This document shows positions 1-9,400 of a stretch of DNA of 64,000 nt, piece by piece. The stretch covers positions 1-64,000 of the forward strand of contig JAGWYK010000004.1 of NCBI GenBank assembly GCA_018969405.1, given 5' to 3'. The position numbers and the translations under genes are program-made. Source of the DNA: Acidobacteriota bacterium. Its GTDB lineage: Bacteria > Actinomycetota > Acidimicrobiia > Acidimicrobiales > Acidimicrobilacustridaceae. How positions within the stretch are numbered: position 1 is the first letter of the stretch; each line of letters begins with the position of its first letter. The notes under the pieces are model-generated. The model was not told where the DNA came from. It saw only the letters and a program-made list of their open reading frames with translations, and ran no database searches.

Positions 1-806
1 GCGCCACCTCCGAGGCGCTCGGTGTCGACCCGAGCGCCGATCGCTGGCTGTGCTGCCTGCCCCTGTCACACATCGCCGGACTCGCCGTGGTCCTGCGCGC
101 CCTCACCCTCGAGGTCCCACTCGTGGTGCATGACCGCTTCGATGCCGCCGCCGTCATGGGAGAGGCCGCCGAGGGAGCCACGCTCACCTCGGTGGTGCCG
201 ACCGCACTGGCCCGCATCGACCCCTCGGTGTTCCGCCGCATCATCGTCGGGGGGTCGGCCGCCCCCGAACATCTCCCCGACAACTGCGTCATGAGTTACG
301 GGATGACCGAGACCGGCAGTGCCGTGGTGTTCGACGGGCGGGCCCTCCCCGGGGTCGAGCTGCGCGTCCTCGACGGTGAGATCCAGGTGCGGGGCGAGAT
401 GCTGCTGCGCTGCTACCGCGACGGCACCGATCCCCGCACCGCCGATGGCTGGTTCCCCACCGACGACGCCGGGTCGATCGACCACGGCCTGCTCACCGTT
501 CAGGGCCGCCGGGGCGACCTCATCATCACCGGCGGCGAGAACGTGTGGCCCGGACCCGTCGAGACCCTGCTGGGACATCTCGATGCCGTGGCCGAGGTCG
601 CCGTGGTCGGCCGTGACGACCCCGAGTGGGGTCAGGTCGTCACGGCGGTCGTGGTGCCCGCCGATCCGGCCGCACCGCCATCGCTCGAGCAGCTCCGCGA
701 CGCCGTGCGCGCCGAGCTGCCGGCGTTCTGCGCACCCCGTCGTCTCGAGCTGCGCGGGGCGCTGCCGCGCACCTCGCTCGGCAAGGTCGAGCGCCGGTCG
801 CTCTGA
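1..806 (+). CDS. AMP-binding acyl-CoA ligase, MenE-like (5' truncated)
   Basis: C-terminal about 268 residues of an ANL-superfamily acyl-CoA ligase; the coding frame enters from base 3, so the N-terminus lies outside the window. It would activate a carboxylic acid as acyl-AMP and then form the CoA thioester. Visible motifs are SYGMTETGSAV (adenylate binding), GWFPTDDAG (ribose-binding Asp), GRRGDLIITGGENVWPGPVE (hinge and start of the C-terminal lid) and the terminal TSLGK with the catalytic Lys. The compact C-terminal half resembles o-succinylbenzoate-CoA ligase (MenE), but other short-chain ligases share it. An enoyl-CoA hydratase-family gene follows 22 bases later, which fits either menaquinone synthesis (menE-menB) or acyl-CoA catabolism. 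Confidence 0.8.
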   Translation, partial: ATSEALGVDPSADRWLCCLPLSHIAGLAVVLRALTLEVPLVVHDRFDAAAVMGEAAEGATLTSVVPTALARIDPSVFRRIIVGGSAAPEHLPDNCVMSYGMTETGSAVVFDGRALPGVELRVLDGEIQVRGEMLLRCYRDGTDPRTADGWFPTDDAGSIDHGLLTVQGRRGDLIITGGENVWPGPVETLLGHLDAVAEVAVVGRDDPEWGQVVTAVVVPADPAAPPSLEQLRDAVRAELPAFCAPRRLELRGALPRTSLGKVERRSL

Positions 807-816
807 ATCCGCTGGC

Positions 817-822
817 TACGCT
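817..822 (+). promoter_or_regulatory. -10 hexamer TACGCT, leaderless-type start
   Basis: TACGCT ends 6 bases before the ATG at 829, placing the transcription start at or next to the start codon. No Shine-Dalgarno is present. Confidence 0.45.
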
Positions 823-828
823 CCGGTC

Positions 829-1641
829 ATGTCGGATCAACCCTCACTGCTCGTCGACCGGGACGGCCCTGTCCTCACCCTCACCATGAACCGGCCCGAA
901 CGCCGCAACGCGCTCACCCCGGACATGCTCGTGCGCTTCGCGGATGCCTGGGATCTCGCTGATGCCGACGACTCCATCCGCGTCGTGATCCTCACCGGCG
1001 CCGGGGAGGTCGCCTACTGCGCCGGCGGCGATCTCGCCGACGGCTGGATGACGGGGGATCCCACCGGGGAGAGCCTGCGCATCAAGGAACGGCTCGAGAC
1101 CGATCCGGGCGTCACCGGCAAGGGTCTGCTGCTCACCCACTGGTGCACCAAGCCCGTCATCGCCGTGGTCAACGGGCAGTGCATGGGCGGTGGCTGCGAG
1201 ATGCTCCAGTCCACCGACATCCGCATCGCCGAGGAGCACGCCACCTTCGGGGTGCCCGAGGTGAAGCGCGGACTCATCGCCGGAGCCGGCTCCACCATGC
1301 GTCTCAAGCGCCAGATCCCCTATGCGGTGGCCATGGACATGCTGCTCACCGGTCGCATCCTCGATGCCGAGGAGGCCCTGCGCTGGGGACTGGTCAGCCA
1401 TCTCGTCCCCACCGGCGAGGGCATGGCGAAGGCCCGTGCGATCGCCGAGATCATCTGCGGCAACGGACCGCTGGCCGTGCGGGCCTCCAAGGCCTCGGTG
1501 ATCAAGACCGGCTGGCTCCCCGAGGCCGAGGCCCAACCCATCGAGATCACCCACGTGGTCCCGGTGATGCGCAGTGCGGACGCCAAGGAGGGCATGCGGG
1601 CCTTCGTCGAGAAGCGCCGCCCGGACTTCACCGGGAACTGA
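829..1641 (+). CDS. enoyl-CoA hydratase/isomerase family protein
   Basis: 270-residue crotonase-fold protein. It has the oxyanion-hole segments CAGGDLADG (about residues 64-72) and QCMGGGCEM (about 115-123), followed by the PEVKRGLIAGAGSTMRL region that supplies catalytic residues in the family. Members hydrate enoyl-CoA thioesters or catalyse related isomerase, hydrolase or Dieckmann (MenB) reactions, and the exact one cannot be read here. The ATG at 829 is chosen because residue 1 onwards aligns with the family start and a TACGCT hexamer lies 6 bases upstream. The upstream extension of the frame runs through the ligase gene. It follows the acyl-CoA ligase by 22 bases, and its stop is 3 bases from the convergent aldo/keto reductase stop. 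Confidence 0.85.
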   Translation: MSDQPSLLVDRDGPVLTLTMNRPERRNALTPDMLVRFADAWDLADADDSIRVVILTGAGEVAYCAGGDLADGWMTGDPTGESLRIKERLETDPGVTGKGLLLTHWCTKPVIAVVNGQCMGGGCEMLQSTDIRIAEEHATFGVPEVKRGLIAGAGSTMRLKRQIPYAVAMDMLLTGRILDAEEALRWGLVSHLVPTGEGMAKARAIAEIICGNGPLAVRASKASVIKTGWLPEAEAQPIEITHVVPVMRSADAKEGMRAFVEKRRPDFTGN

Positions 1642-1644
1642 CCC

Positions 1645-2478
1645 TCAGGCGAGGTCGAACTCCTCGGGGTCGGGACCCATCCGACCTCCGACCGGGTCGT
1701 CGAGCGCATCGATGGCCGCCATCTCCGCAGCCGTGAGTTCGAAGTCGAACACGGCGAGGTTCGAGGCGATGCGCTCCGACGTGACGCTCTTGGGGATCAC
1801 GATGATGCCGTGCTGGATCTCCCAGCGCAGCGTGACCTGCGCCGGTGTGCGGCCGTGGCCCTCGGCGATGGCCACGATGGTGGGATCCTCGGCGACACGG
1901 CCCCGAGCGATGGGACTCCAGGCCTCCGTGCGGATCCCGTGCAGCTCATGGAAGTCCCGCAGGGTCCGCTGCTGGAACCAGGGATGCAGCTCGACCTGGT
2001 TGAGCACCGGGATGACCCCGGTGGCCTCGATGATGCGATGGATGTGGTCCGGGGTGAAGTTCGAGACCCCGATGGAACGGAGTCGGCCGCCCGCCTGCAG
2101 TTCGACGAAGGTCTCCCAGGTCTCGACGAAGCGACCGTTGCCGGGAGCGGGCCAGTGGATGAGCAGCAGGTCGAGCTCCTCGAGACCCAGCGCCTCCAGC
2201 GAGGCCTCGAAGGACTCGATGGTGCGCTCGCGGCCCTGGAACGAGTTCCAGACCTTGGTGGTGACGAACACCTCGTCCCGAGCCAGCCCCGACGCCGCGA
2301 TGGCCTCGCCCACCCCGGCCTCGTTCATGTAGCCCCAGGCCGTGTCGATGTGGCGATACCCGGAAGCCAGCGCCTCGCCGACCACCCGGGCGGTGTCCTC
2401 GGCCGGGATCTGGAACACCCCGAACCCGAGCTGGGGGATGGTGCGGCCGTCGTGGAGGGTGAGGGAGGGGACGCTCAT
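1645..2478 (-). CDS. aldo/keto reductase (2,5-diketo-D-gluconate reductase type)
   Basis: 277-residue NADPH-dependent aldo/keto reductase, a TIM-barrel enzyme reducing aldehydes and ketones. The catalytic tetrad is visible: Asp45 (HIDTAWGY), Tyr50, Lys75 (VTTKVW) and His108 (LLLIHWP). The cofactor phosphate-binding segment [13 protein letters not shown] lies near residue 230. The length is typical of the bacterial AKR5 group. The physiological substrate cannot be assigned. The start ATG has TACGAT 6 bases upstream and no Shine-Dalgarno, so a leaderless mRNA is likely. It is divergent from the DUF255 gene (71 bases between starts). Confidence 0.92.
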   Translation of the reverse strand: MSVPSLTLHDGRTIPQLGFGVFQIPAEDTARVVGEALASGYRHIDTAWGYMNEAGVGEAIAASGLARDEVFVTTKVWNSFQGRERTIESFEASLEALGLEELDLLLIHWPAPGNGRFVETWETFVELQAGGRLRSIGVSNFTPDHIHRIIEATGVIPVLNQVELHPWFQQRTLRDFHELHGIRTEAWSPIARGRVAEDPTIVAIAEGHGRTPAQVTLRWEIQHGIIVIPKSVTSERIASNLAVFDFELTAAEMAAIDALDDPVGGRMGPDPEEFDLA

Positions 2479-2484
2479 CCCTGC

Positions 2485-2490
2485 ATCGTA
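2485..2490 (-). promoter_or_regulatory. -10 hexamer TACGAT, leaderless-type start
   Basis: Reading the minus strand, TACGAT is followed by 6 bases and then the ATG of the aldo/keto reductase at 2478. Confidence 0.45.
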
Positions 2491-2549
2491 GGACGCGTCA
2501 GGTGATCACGATTCCTGCATCGCGGCCCGGTTCGGGCGAGACTGCAGCG

Positions 2550-4565
2550 ATGCTCATCCGCGACGAGGACCCCGCGCAGGTCTCCCCCTACCTGGCCCAG
2601 CACCGCGACAACCCGGTCGACTGGTGGAGCTGGTCGCCCCAGGCCTTCGCCGAGGCGGTCCGCCGTGACGTGCCGGTGCTGGTCTCGATCGGCTACTCGG
2701 CCTGCCACTGGTGCCATGTGATGGCCCATGAATCCTTCGAGGATCCTGAGACCGGTCGTCTGATGAACGACCTGTTCGTCAACATCAAGGTCGATCGTGA
2801 GGAACGTCCCGATGTCGACGCCGTCTACATGGCGGCGGTCCAGGCCATGGTCGGTCGCGGCGGCTGGCCGATGACCGTGTTCTGCCTCCCCGACGGCCGT
2901 CCGTTCTACGCCGGGACCTACTTCCCCAAGGAGACCCGCGGCAACCACCTCGGATTCGCCGAGCTGTGCACGAGGATCGACGAACTCTGGCGCACCCGTC
3001 GCGCCGATCTCGTGGCCCAGGCCGAGGAGCTGGTCTCCCACATCGCCGAGCAGGAACGCATCCCACCGGCGACCTCGGCGCCCGACCTCGCGGTGGTCGA
3101 CCATGCCGTGGCCGGGCTGCTCGCCCAGCTCGACACCACCGACGGCGGGTTCGGTCGCGCCCCCAAGTTCCCGCAGTCGATGGCGATCGACACCCTGCTG
3201 CGCCACTCCCGACGCACCGGGGACACGACCTCGCGCGATGCCGCCCTGCTCTGCCTCGACGCCATGGCCAGCGGTGGCATCTACGACCACCTCGGCGGTG
3301 GGTTCGCCCGCTACGCCACCGACGCCCGCTGGCTGATCCCCCACTTCGAGAAGATGCTCTACGACCAGGCCCTGCTGGCCCGGGTGTATCTGCATGCCTG
3401 GCAGCTCACCGGGGAGCCCCGGTTCCGTCAGGTGCTCGACGAGACCATCGCCTATGTGCTGCGCGATCTGCGCCACCCGCTCGGTGGGTTCTTCGCCGCC
3501 GAGGACGCCGACTCGCAGGGGGTGGAGGGCAGGTTCTACGTCTGGTCCGCCGACGGGGTGCGCATCATCGCCGGGCCCGATGCTGACGCGGCGATCGAGT
3601 GGTACGGCGTCACCGAGGCCGGCAACTGGGAGGGCACCAACATCCTCGAGCGAGTCGTGCGTGGCGACCTCATCCGTCCACCGGCGGTCGAACGAGCCCG
3701 GGCCGCACTGTTCGAAGCCCGCGCCCAGCGGGTGCGACCCGGACTCGACACCAAGGTGCTGCTCGAGTGGAACGGCCTGATGCTGGCCACGCTCGCGGAA
3801 GCGGCCGCCGCCACCGGCGATCCGAACTGGCTCACCGCCGCCGAGACCACCGCAGCCTTCCTGTGCGACAACCTGCGCCGTCCCGACGGTCGCTGGTTGC
3901 GCACCTGGCAGGGACCCGTCGACGGATCCGCCGCCGAGGGTCAGGCCAAGATCCTCGCCTATGCCGCCGATCACGGGGCCATGCTCGATGCCCTCGTGCG
4001 TCTCGCCGAGGCCACCGGTCACTCCCGCTGGATCGACGAGGCCATCTCCACCGCCGATGCGCTCATCGAGCTGTTCTGGGACGAGACCGACGGCGGCGTG
4101 TTCACCACCGGATCGGACGCCGATGCCCTGGTGACCCGCCCGAAGGATCTGATGGACAACGCCAGCCCCGGGGCCAACAGCCTCGCCGCGGTCGGACTGC
4201 TCCGCCTCGCCGCCATCACCGGCGACGAGCGCCACCGTCACCATGCCGAGCGCATCATCGCGATGCTGGGCGAGACCGCCGGACGCCTCCCGCTCGGCTT
4301 CGGCCACATGCTGCTGGCGGTCGAGCTCCAGGCGCTCGGCACCACCGAGATCGTCATCAGCGGCGACCGTCCCGACCTGGTCACCGCCGTGCAGCGCAAC
4401 TGGCGGCCCGAGTCGGTGCTGCTGTGGGGCGAACCCACACCCTCACCGCTGTGGGAGGGTCGGGACGAGCGCGGCGCCGAGGGTCGCGGCTATGTGTGTC
4501 GCGATCGGGTCTGCGGACTGCCGGCCCATGATGTTCCCGAACTGCTGACCCAGCTCGGCGACTGA
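2550..4565 (+). CDS. DUF255 / SSP411 (YyaL-type) thioredoxin-domain protein
   Basis: 671-residue two-domain protein. The N-terminal thioredoxin-like domain carries the family signature [17 protein letters not shown] (from about residue 12) and the CHWC redox-like motif at 52-55 ([18 protein letters not shown]). The C-terminal about 450 residues form a six-hairpin (alpha/alpha)6 barrel, with [25 protein letters not shown] and [16 protein letters not shown] typical of the family. It resembles human SPATA20 and B. subtilis YyaL; a catalytic role is not established. The ATG at 2550 is preferred over an in-frame upstream start at 2502, because homologues begin about 15 residues before SPYL and the upstream residues look unconserved. 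The upstream GAGACT 6 bases before the ATG is a weak -10 match. Confidence 0.9.
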   Translation: MLIRDEDPAQVSPYLAQHRDNPVDWWSWSPQAFAEAVRRDVPVLVSIGYSACHWCHVMAHESFEDPETGRLMNDLFVNIKVDREERPDVDAVYMAAVQAMVGRGGWPMTVFCLPDGRPFYAGTYFPKETRGNHLGFAELCTRIDELWRTRRADLVAQAEELVSHIAEQERIPPATSAPDLAVVDHAVAGLLAQLDTTDGGFGRAPKFPQSMAIDTLLRHSRRTGDTTSRDAALLCLDAMASGGIYDHLGGGFARYATDARWLIPHFEKMLYDQALLARVYLHAWQLTGEPRFRQVLDETIAYVLRDLRHPLGGFFAAEDADSQGVEGRFYVWSADGVRIIAGPDADAAIEWYGVTEAGNWEGTNILERVVRGDLIRPPAVERARAALFEARAQRVRPGLDTKVLLEWNGLMLATLAEAAAATGDPNWLTAAETTAAFLCDNLRRPDGRWLRTWQGPVDGSAAEGQAKILAYAADHGAMLDALVRLAEATGHSRWIDEAISTADALIELFWDETDGGVFTTGSDADALVTRPKDLMDNASPGANSLAAVGLLRLAAITGDERHRHHAERIIAMLGETAGRLPLGFGHMLLAVELQALGTTEIVISGDRPDLVTAVQRNWRPESVLLWGEPTPSPLWEGRDERGAEGRGYVCRDRVCGLPAHDVPELLTQLGD

Positions 4566-4591
4566 GCGAACGCCCTCACCGACGACGACGA

Positions 4592-5194
4592 TCACCAGCG
4601 GCCGCGGTGGATGATCTCCTCCCGCGGACGGCGGGGACGCTCGGCGGAACGACTGCGCCGCTGGATGGGTTCGGCGTGACCGATGGCGATGGTGCCGACC
4701 GGTCGGTGATCATCAGGGATGCCCAGCGCCCCCTTGATGGCCGGCTCCTGCTCGAACTGGCCGAAGAACACCGCGCCGAGCCCCTCGTCCACCGCGGCGA
4801 GCAGGGTCACCATGGCCGAGAACGCGGTGTCGACGTACCAGTAGGGCACGGTCCAGCGGTGCTCGCCCTCACCGAGACCGGTGCGGGCCTTGTCCGGCTC
4901 GGCGTAGCGCTCGACATAGGCGGCGGGCGACGCCACCGGGATGATGAGCACCGGTGCCGCCAGCAGCCGCGGCCACGGGAACGCAGCGCGTCGATCCGCG
5001 GGCAGGCTGGCGTCCCAGTAGCGCTGGGTGTCGGAGCCCTCGAGGACCACGAGGTCGAGACCCTGGGTGTTGCCGGCGGCGGGCACCCGCACGGCGAGAT
5101 CGAGCATGCGGTCGAGCACCTCGGCCGCCACCGGTTCATCGGTGAAGGCCCGCACCATGCGCCGGCCCCGCACCACATCGGCGAACTGCATCAC
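4592..5194 (-). CDS. nitroreductase family protein
   Basis: About 200-residue FMN-dependent nitroreductase-fold protein. The N-terminus FADVVRGRRMVRAFTDEPV matches the start of the family, where the RRxxRxF residues contact the FMN phosphate. VPAAGNTQGLDLVVL and the late GTIAIGHAEP segment are also family features. Such enzymes reduce nitro, quinone or other substrates with NAD(P)H; the substrate is unknown. The start is GTG 5194 immediately followed by ATG 5191, and either is possible. It lies 10 bases downstream of the unrecognised gene ending at 5205, probably in one transcript. The N-terminal family motif makes the fold assignment firm, but the reaction is open. Confidence 0.85.
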   Translation of the reverse strand: MMQFADVVRGRRMVRAFTDEPVAAEVLDRMLDLAVRVPAAGNTQGLDLVVLEGSDTQRYWDASLPADRRAAFPWPRLLAAPVLIIPVASPAAYVERYAEPDKARTGLGEGEHRWTVPYWYVDTAFSAMVTLLAAVDEGLGAVFFGQFEQEPAIKGALGIPDDHRPVGTIAIGHAEPIQRRSRSAERPRRPREEIIHRGRW

Positions 5195-5204
5195 CGACGG
5201 TGGA

Positions 5205-5870
5205 TCACTTCAGTTTGGCGAGATCCTCCGCCATGGCCCAACCGAACGCCACGAGGGAATCGCCCGACTTGGCCTTGACGCCCTTGAACAGCGCGACCAC
5301 GGCGGGATCGAACGACGCCGGATCGAGCGACTCGTGATCGAGCGAGAGCGGGAAGGTCCCGTCACCGGAGGCGATGAAGGTCTGGTCGTTGTAGGAACCG
5401 GATTCGATGCCGAACCGCTTGGCCAGACGACGGCCCCAGGCCCGTTCCTCGCCGGTGGCCTTGTGGGCCGGACGGGGCACGATCTCGTCCAGGGTCTTGA
5501 ACGCCTCGAAGCCGGCGGCGGTGGTGAACCGGGTGCCGACGAGGACGTCCTCATCGGGGAAGGCCATGACGGCGCGCTTGAACTGATCGTGCATCATCGC
5601 CTTGAGCACCGAGTTGCGCTTGGCCGTGCGCTTGACCGAGGCCAGACCGATGAGCACGCTCGGCGTGCCCCCGATGCGCTCGAGGGTGCAGAACGAGAAG
5701 CCCTTGAGACCGGACTCGCGCACAAGGGTGACCAGCACCCATGCCTCGGCCTGCTTCGACAGGAGACCCGCCTCGAAACGGCTGGGGCCGTCGACGCAGA
5801 TATCTGCCATCTCGGCCAGCTCGGCGTCGCTGAGCTGGGTGCAATCCTTGGTGACGACCTCGATAGCCAT
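5205..5870 (-). CDS. conserved-looking protein of unknown function, possibly acyltransferase-like
   Basis: 221 residues; I do not recognise the family with confidence. The start ATG 5870 gives MAIEVVTKDCTQLSDAELAE, then a mixed alpha/beta pattern: helix (LSDAELAEMADICV), strands around AWVLVTLVRESGLKGFSFCTLERIGG, a basic segment LASVKRTAKRNSVLKAMMHD, and GTRFTTAAGFEAFKTLDEIVPRP. The alternation of strands followed by a helix faintly recalls GNAT N-acetyltransferases (inference only; no Q/RxxGxG/A loop is visible). There are no membrane segments or signal peptide. It is transcribed with the nitroreductase 10 bases downstream. Codon use matches its neighbours. Confidence 0.75.
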   Translation of the reverse strand: MAIEVVTKDCTQLSDAELAEMADICVDGPSRFEAGLLSKQAEAWVLVTLVRESGLKGFSFCTLERIGGTPSVLIGLASVKRTAKRNSVLKAMMHDQFKRAVMAFPDEDVLVGTRFTTAAGFEAFKTLDEIVPRPAHKATGEERAWGRRLAKRFGIESGSYNDQTFIASGDGTFPLSLDHESLDPASFDPAVVALFKGVKAKSGDSLVAFGWAMAEDLAKLK

Positions 5871-5949
5871 GTGTCTTGACAGCCCCTGAAGATCAGAAAA
5901 GCGAGTGCATAGTCCACCGCGTCGGGAGCCGGAGCGCAATTCCGCCCAC

Positions 5950-5955
5950 TAGGGT
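5950..5955 (+). promoter_or_regulatory. -10 hexamer TAGGGT, leaderless-type start
   Basis: TAGGGT lies 7 bases before the GTG at 5963, in the gap divergent from the gene starting at 5870. Confidence 0.4.
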
Positions 5956-5962
5956 CGCCCTC

Positions 5963-6469
5963 GTGGGTCTGCTGGCCACCGTTCTGATCGCTCTCGTGGC
6001 CGGTGGCGTCTGGGCCGTGACCCTGCGCCGACTCCGGCGACGCCGTCGCCTGATCGCCGCCCCCGCCCCCGCCACCCGGGCCCTGCGGGCCTACACCGCC
6101 GGGCGCTGGGACCGGGTGATCTCCCTCGCCCCCGCCGCACTGGCCCTCCCCGCCATCACCGACGGCGCCGAGGGCGACAACGACCGGGCTTGGCGCGGGG
6201 CGGTGGAGCTGGCCCTCGGACATGCGCTCGTGCAGCGCGACCGACCGGAGGAGGCCATCGACCATCTGCAGCGAGGACTGGCCGGTCCAGCCGGTCCGGG
6301 GAACATCGGCGCCGAGGCCCGGATGCGGCACATGCTCGCCTATGCCCTCGCCGCCACCGATCGCACCGCCGAGGCCCGGGCCGAGTACCACCGCATCCTC
6401 GAGGAGCCGAGTCTCGATCCCGACATCCGATCGAGGGTGACCGCGGCGCTGGAGGCGCTCGAGGCCTGA
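5963..6469 (+). CDS. membrane-anchored TPR-like protein
   Basis: 168 residues: an N-terminal membrane segment (VGLLATVLIALVAGGVWAV), a strongly basic stop-transfer stretch (RRLRRRRRL), then a soluble part with TPR-like helical pairs (RVISLAPAALALPAIT; AVELALGHALVQRDRPEEAIDHLQ; ARMRHMLAYALAATDRTAEARAEYHRIL). The last two contain the A/G-x-x-Y/L-x-x-x-G spacing typical of TPRs. The likely role is a membrane-tethered scaffold, with no known partner. GTG 5963 is chosen because the membrane segment starts there and TAGGGT lies 7 bases upstream. A TTG at 5876 is possible but adds unconserved-looking residues. It converges on dnaE with only 9 bases between stops. Confidence 0.75.
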   Translation: MGLLATVLIALVAGGVWAVTLRRLRRRRRLIAAPAPATRALRAYTAGRWDRVISLAPAALALPAITDGAEGDNDRAWRGAVELALGHALVQRDRPEEAIDHLQRGLAGPAGPGNIGAEARMRHMLAYALAATDRTAEARAEYHRILEEPSLDPDIRSRVTAALEALEA

Positions 6470-6478
6470 GGAGCGCTG

Positions 6479-9400
6479 TCAGATGATGGCGTCGGGACCG
6501 AGCAGCACCCGCAGTTCGGCGAGCAGTCCGGTGGAGGCGTTGACGGTGAAGGCGTCGGGCAGTCGCAGCACCTGCCGCTCCCCGAGATGCAGGAACACCG
6601 GTGACTCGCCGGGATGATCGGCCAGGAGGGACTTGAGGGCGGCGAGCAGCTCGTCGCTCAGGCCGGCCGGACTCAGATTGATGTGCAGCGGCGGATTGCC
6701 GTCGGTGACCGGCTCGAACCGCTGGAGCTCGGTGGCCATCAGTTTGGGCTGGTCGTCGCGGGTGTCGACGCGGGCCCTGACGATGACCACGGCGTCGTCC
6801 TCGAGCAGATGCCCGAAGGTCTGCATGGTCTTGGGGAACACCATGACCTCGACCGAGGACTGGAGGTCCTCGAGCACGAAGGTGGCCATGAGGTCACCCT
6901 TGCGGGTCCATTTGCGCTGCAGCGCGGTGACCAGACCACCGACCGTGCGGATCGCTCCGTCCTCGATGCCCTCGAGATCGGCGATGGAGCACTCCACCCG
7001 TCGACGCAGCGAGGCCTCGGCTCCCATGAGCGGATGGTCGGAGACGTAGAGGCCGAGCATCTCCTTCTCGAAGGCGAGGCGCTGACGCTTGTCGAAGTCC
7101 TCGGTGGGGATCTCGAATCGGTTCGTCGGCGCGACACTGCTGTCGTCGGCGAAGGCCGCCGAGAACAGATCGAACTGACCCTCGGCCTCGCGGCGCCGTC
7201 GAGCGACGGTGTCGTCGATGATGCGTTCGTGGAACCCCAGCAGACCCTTGCGGCTGTAGCCCATGGAATCGAACCCACCGGCCTTGATGAGTGACTCGAT
7301 GGTGCGCTTGTTCAGCACCGTCACGTCCACGCGATCACAGAAGTCGTAGAAGTCGGTGAAGGGACCGTTGGCCTCGCGCTCGGCGACGATGAGCGACACC
7401 AGACCCTCACCCACATTGCGCACGGCCGAGAGTCCGAAGGCGATGTCGCGGGAGCCATCGGCCCGCTCGACGGCGATGAAATCGCTGGCCGACACGTTGA
7501 CATCGGGAACCAGAACGGCGATGCCGCGCTGGCGGCACTCGTTCAGATACACCGCCGCCTTCTCCAGGTTCTGCTTGACGCTGGTGAGCAGGGCGGCGAG
7601 GTACTCGACCGGGTGGTGGGCCTTGAGATACGCCGTCTGGTAGGCGATGAGCCCGTAGCCGTAGCTGTGGCTCTTGTTGAAGGCATAGTCGGCGAAGGGC
7701 TCGATGATGTCGAACAGGGCGGTGCCGATCTCGGCGCCGTACCCCACCTCGGCACAGCCGGCGACGAACTTCTCGCGCTCGGCCTGGATGAGCTCCCGGA
7801 CCTTCTTCCCGCAGGCCTTCCGGAGGTTGTCGGCCTCGGCCAGCGAGTACCCGGCGAACCTCTGGGCGACCCGCATCACCGACTCCTGGTAGATCATCAG
7901 GCCGTAGGTGTCGCCGAGGAGCTCCGCGAGGTCATCGTGCAGGTAGGCGATGGGCTTCCGACCGTTCTTCCGATCGGCGTAGTCGTTGTGCATGTTGGCG
8001 GCCATCGGGCCGGGCCGGTAGAGCGCCACCAGCGCGGCGACGTCCTCGAACGACGTGGGGGCCAGCGAGCGCATGAGCGCCCGCATCGGCCCACCCTCGA
8101 GCTGGAACACACCGATGGAGTCGCCGTCACGCAGCATCTGGAGCGTCAGGTCATCGTCGAGCGGGATCGTGTCGATGTCCAGTTCGATGCCACGGGTCTC
8201 GCGCAGCATGGTGATGGTGTCGGTGATGACGTCGAGGTTGCGCAGACCGAGGAAGTCCATCTTGAGCAGTCCGAGATCCTCGACCCCGTGCATCTCGTAC
8301 TGGGTCACCACCGGAGCCAGCTCGGGATTCACACCCGACTCGTTCTTGCGCTGGATCGGGAGGTACTCGGTGAGCGGTTCCTTGGTGATCACCACCGCGG
8401 CGGCGTGGATGCCGTCCTGGCGACGCAGACCCTCCAGTCCCCGGGCCACGTCGATCACCTGACGAGCGTCGTCGTCGGTGGCGTACATGGTCCGCAGGTC
8501 GGCGGCCATCTTGTAGCCATCCGCGTACTTGGGATGCTCCTCGAGACAGGCGTACAGCGGTGTGTCACGGCCCATCACCAGCGGCGGCATGGCCTTGGCC
8601 ACCTTGTCGCCCACCGCGTAGGGATAGCCGAGCACCCGGGCGGCGTCACGCACCGCGGCGCGGGCCTTGATGGTGGAGAACGTGACGATCTGGGCGACGT
8701 GATCGCGTCCGTACTTCTCGGCGGCGTAGCGGATCATCTCATCGCGGTAGCGGGAGTCGAAGTCCATGTCGATGTCTGGCATGGAGATCCGGCTCGGGTT
8801 CAGGAAGCGCTCGAACAGCAGGTCGTAGCGGATGGGATCGAGATCGGTGATCCGCAGGGTGTAGGCAACGGCGCATCCGGCGGCGGAGCCGCGGCCGGGA
8901 CCCACACGGATGCCGCTGTCACGGGCATGACGGATGAGATCCCAGACGATGAGGAAGTACGAGGAGAACCCCATGTCGGCGATGATCCGCAGCTCGTAGG
9001 CGAGCCGTTCGACGATGGCGTCGGGCACCTGCTCGCCCCACCGTTCGCGGGCACCCTCCATGGTGAGATGACGCAGGTAGTCGGCGTCATCGGTGAAACC
9101 CTCGGGCAACGGGAAGTTCGGCAGCTGGGGCTTGCCGAACTCGATCTCCACGTTGCAGCGCTCGGCGATCCACAGCGTGTTGTCGCAGGCGACGGGGACC
9201 TCGGCGAAGAGCCTGCGCATCTCGGCGGCGGTCTTGAGATAGTGCTGATCACCGGTGAACTTGAACCGATCGGGGTCGCTCATGAGCGATCCGGTCTGCA
9301 CGCACAGCAGCGCATCGTGCGAGACGGCATCGTGCTGATGGGTGTAGTGGCTGTCGTTGGTGGCCAGCAGGGGGGCCTTGATGCGCCGCGCCAGCTCGAA

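Noticed and set aside
2502-2549. Upstream start of the DUF255 protein
   Set aside because: The additional 16 residues do not fit the family N-terminus, whereas ATG 2550 lies at the expected distance.
2475-4307. 610-codon open frame antisense to the DUF255 gene
   Set aside because: High-GC antisense shadow; composition is Gly/Val/His-rich without motifs, while the sense frame has a clear family signature.
5876-5913. TTGACA (5876-5881) as a -35 for the TPR gene
   Set aside because: The best -10-like sequence (CATAGT) is 26 bases away, too far for a normal promoter.
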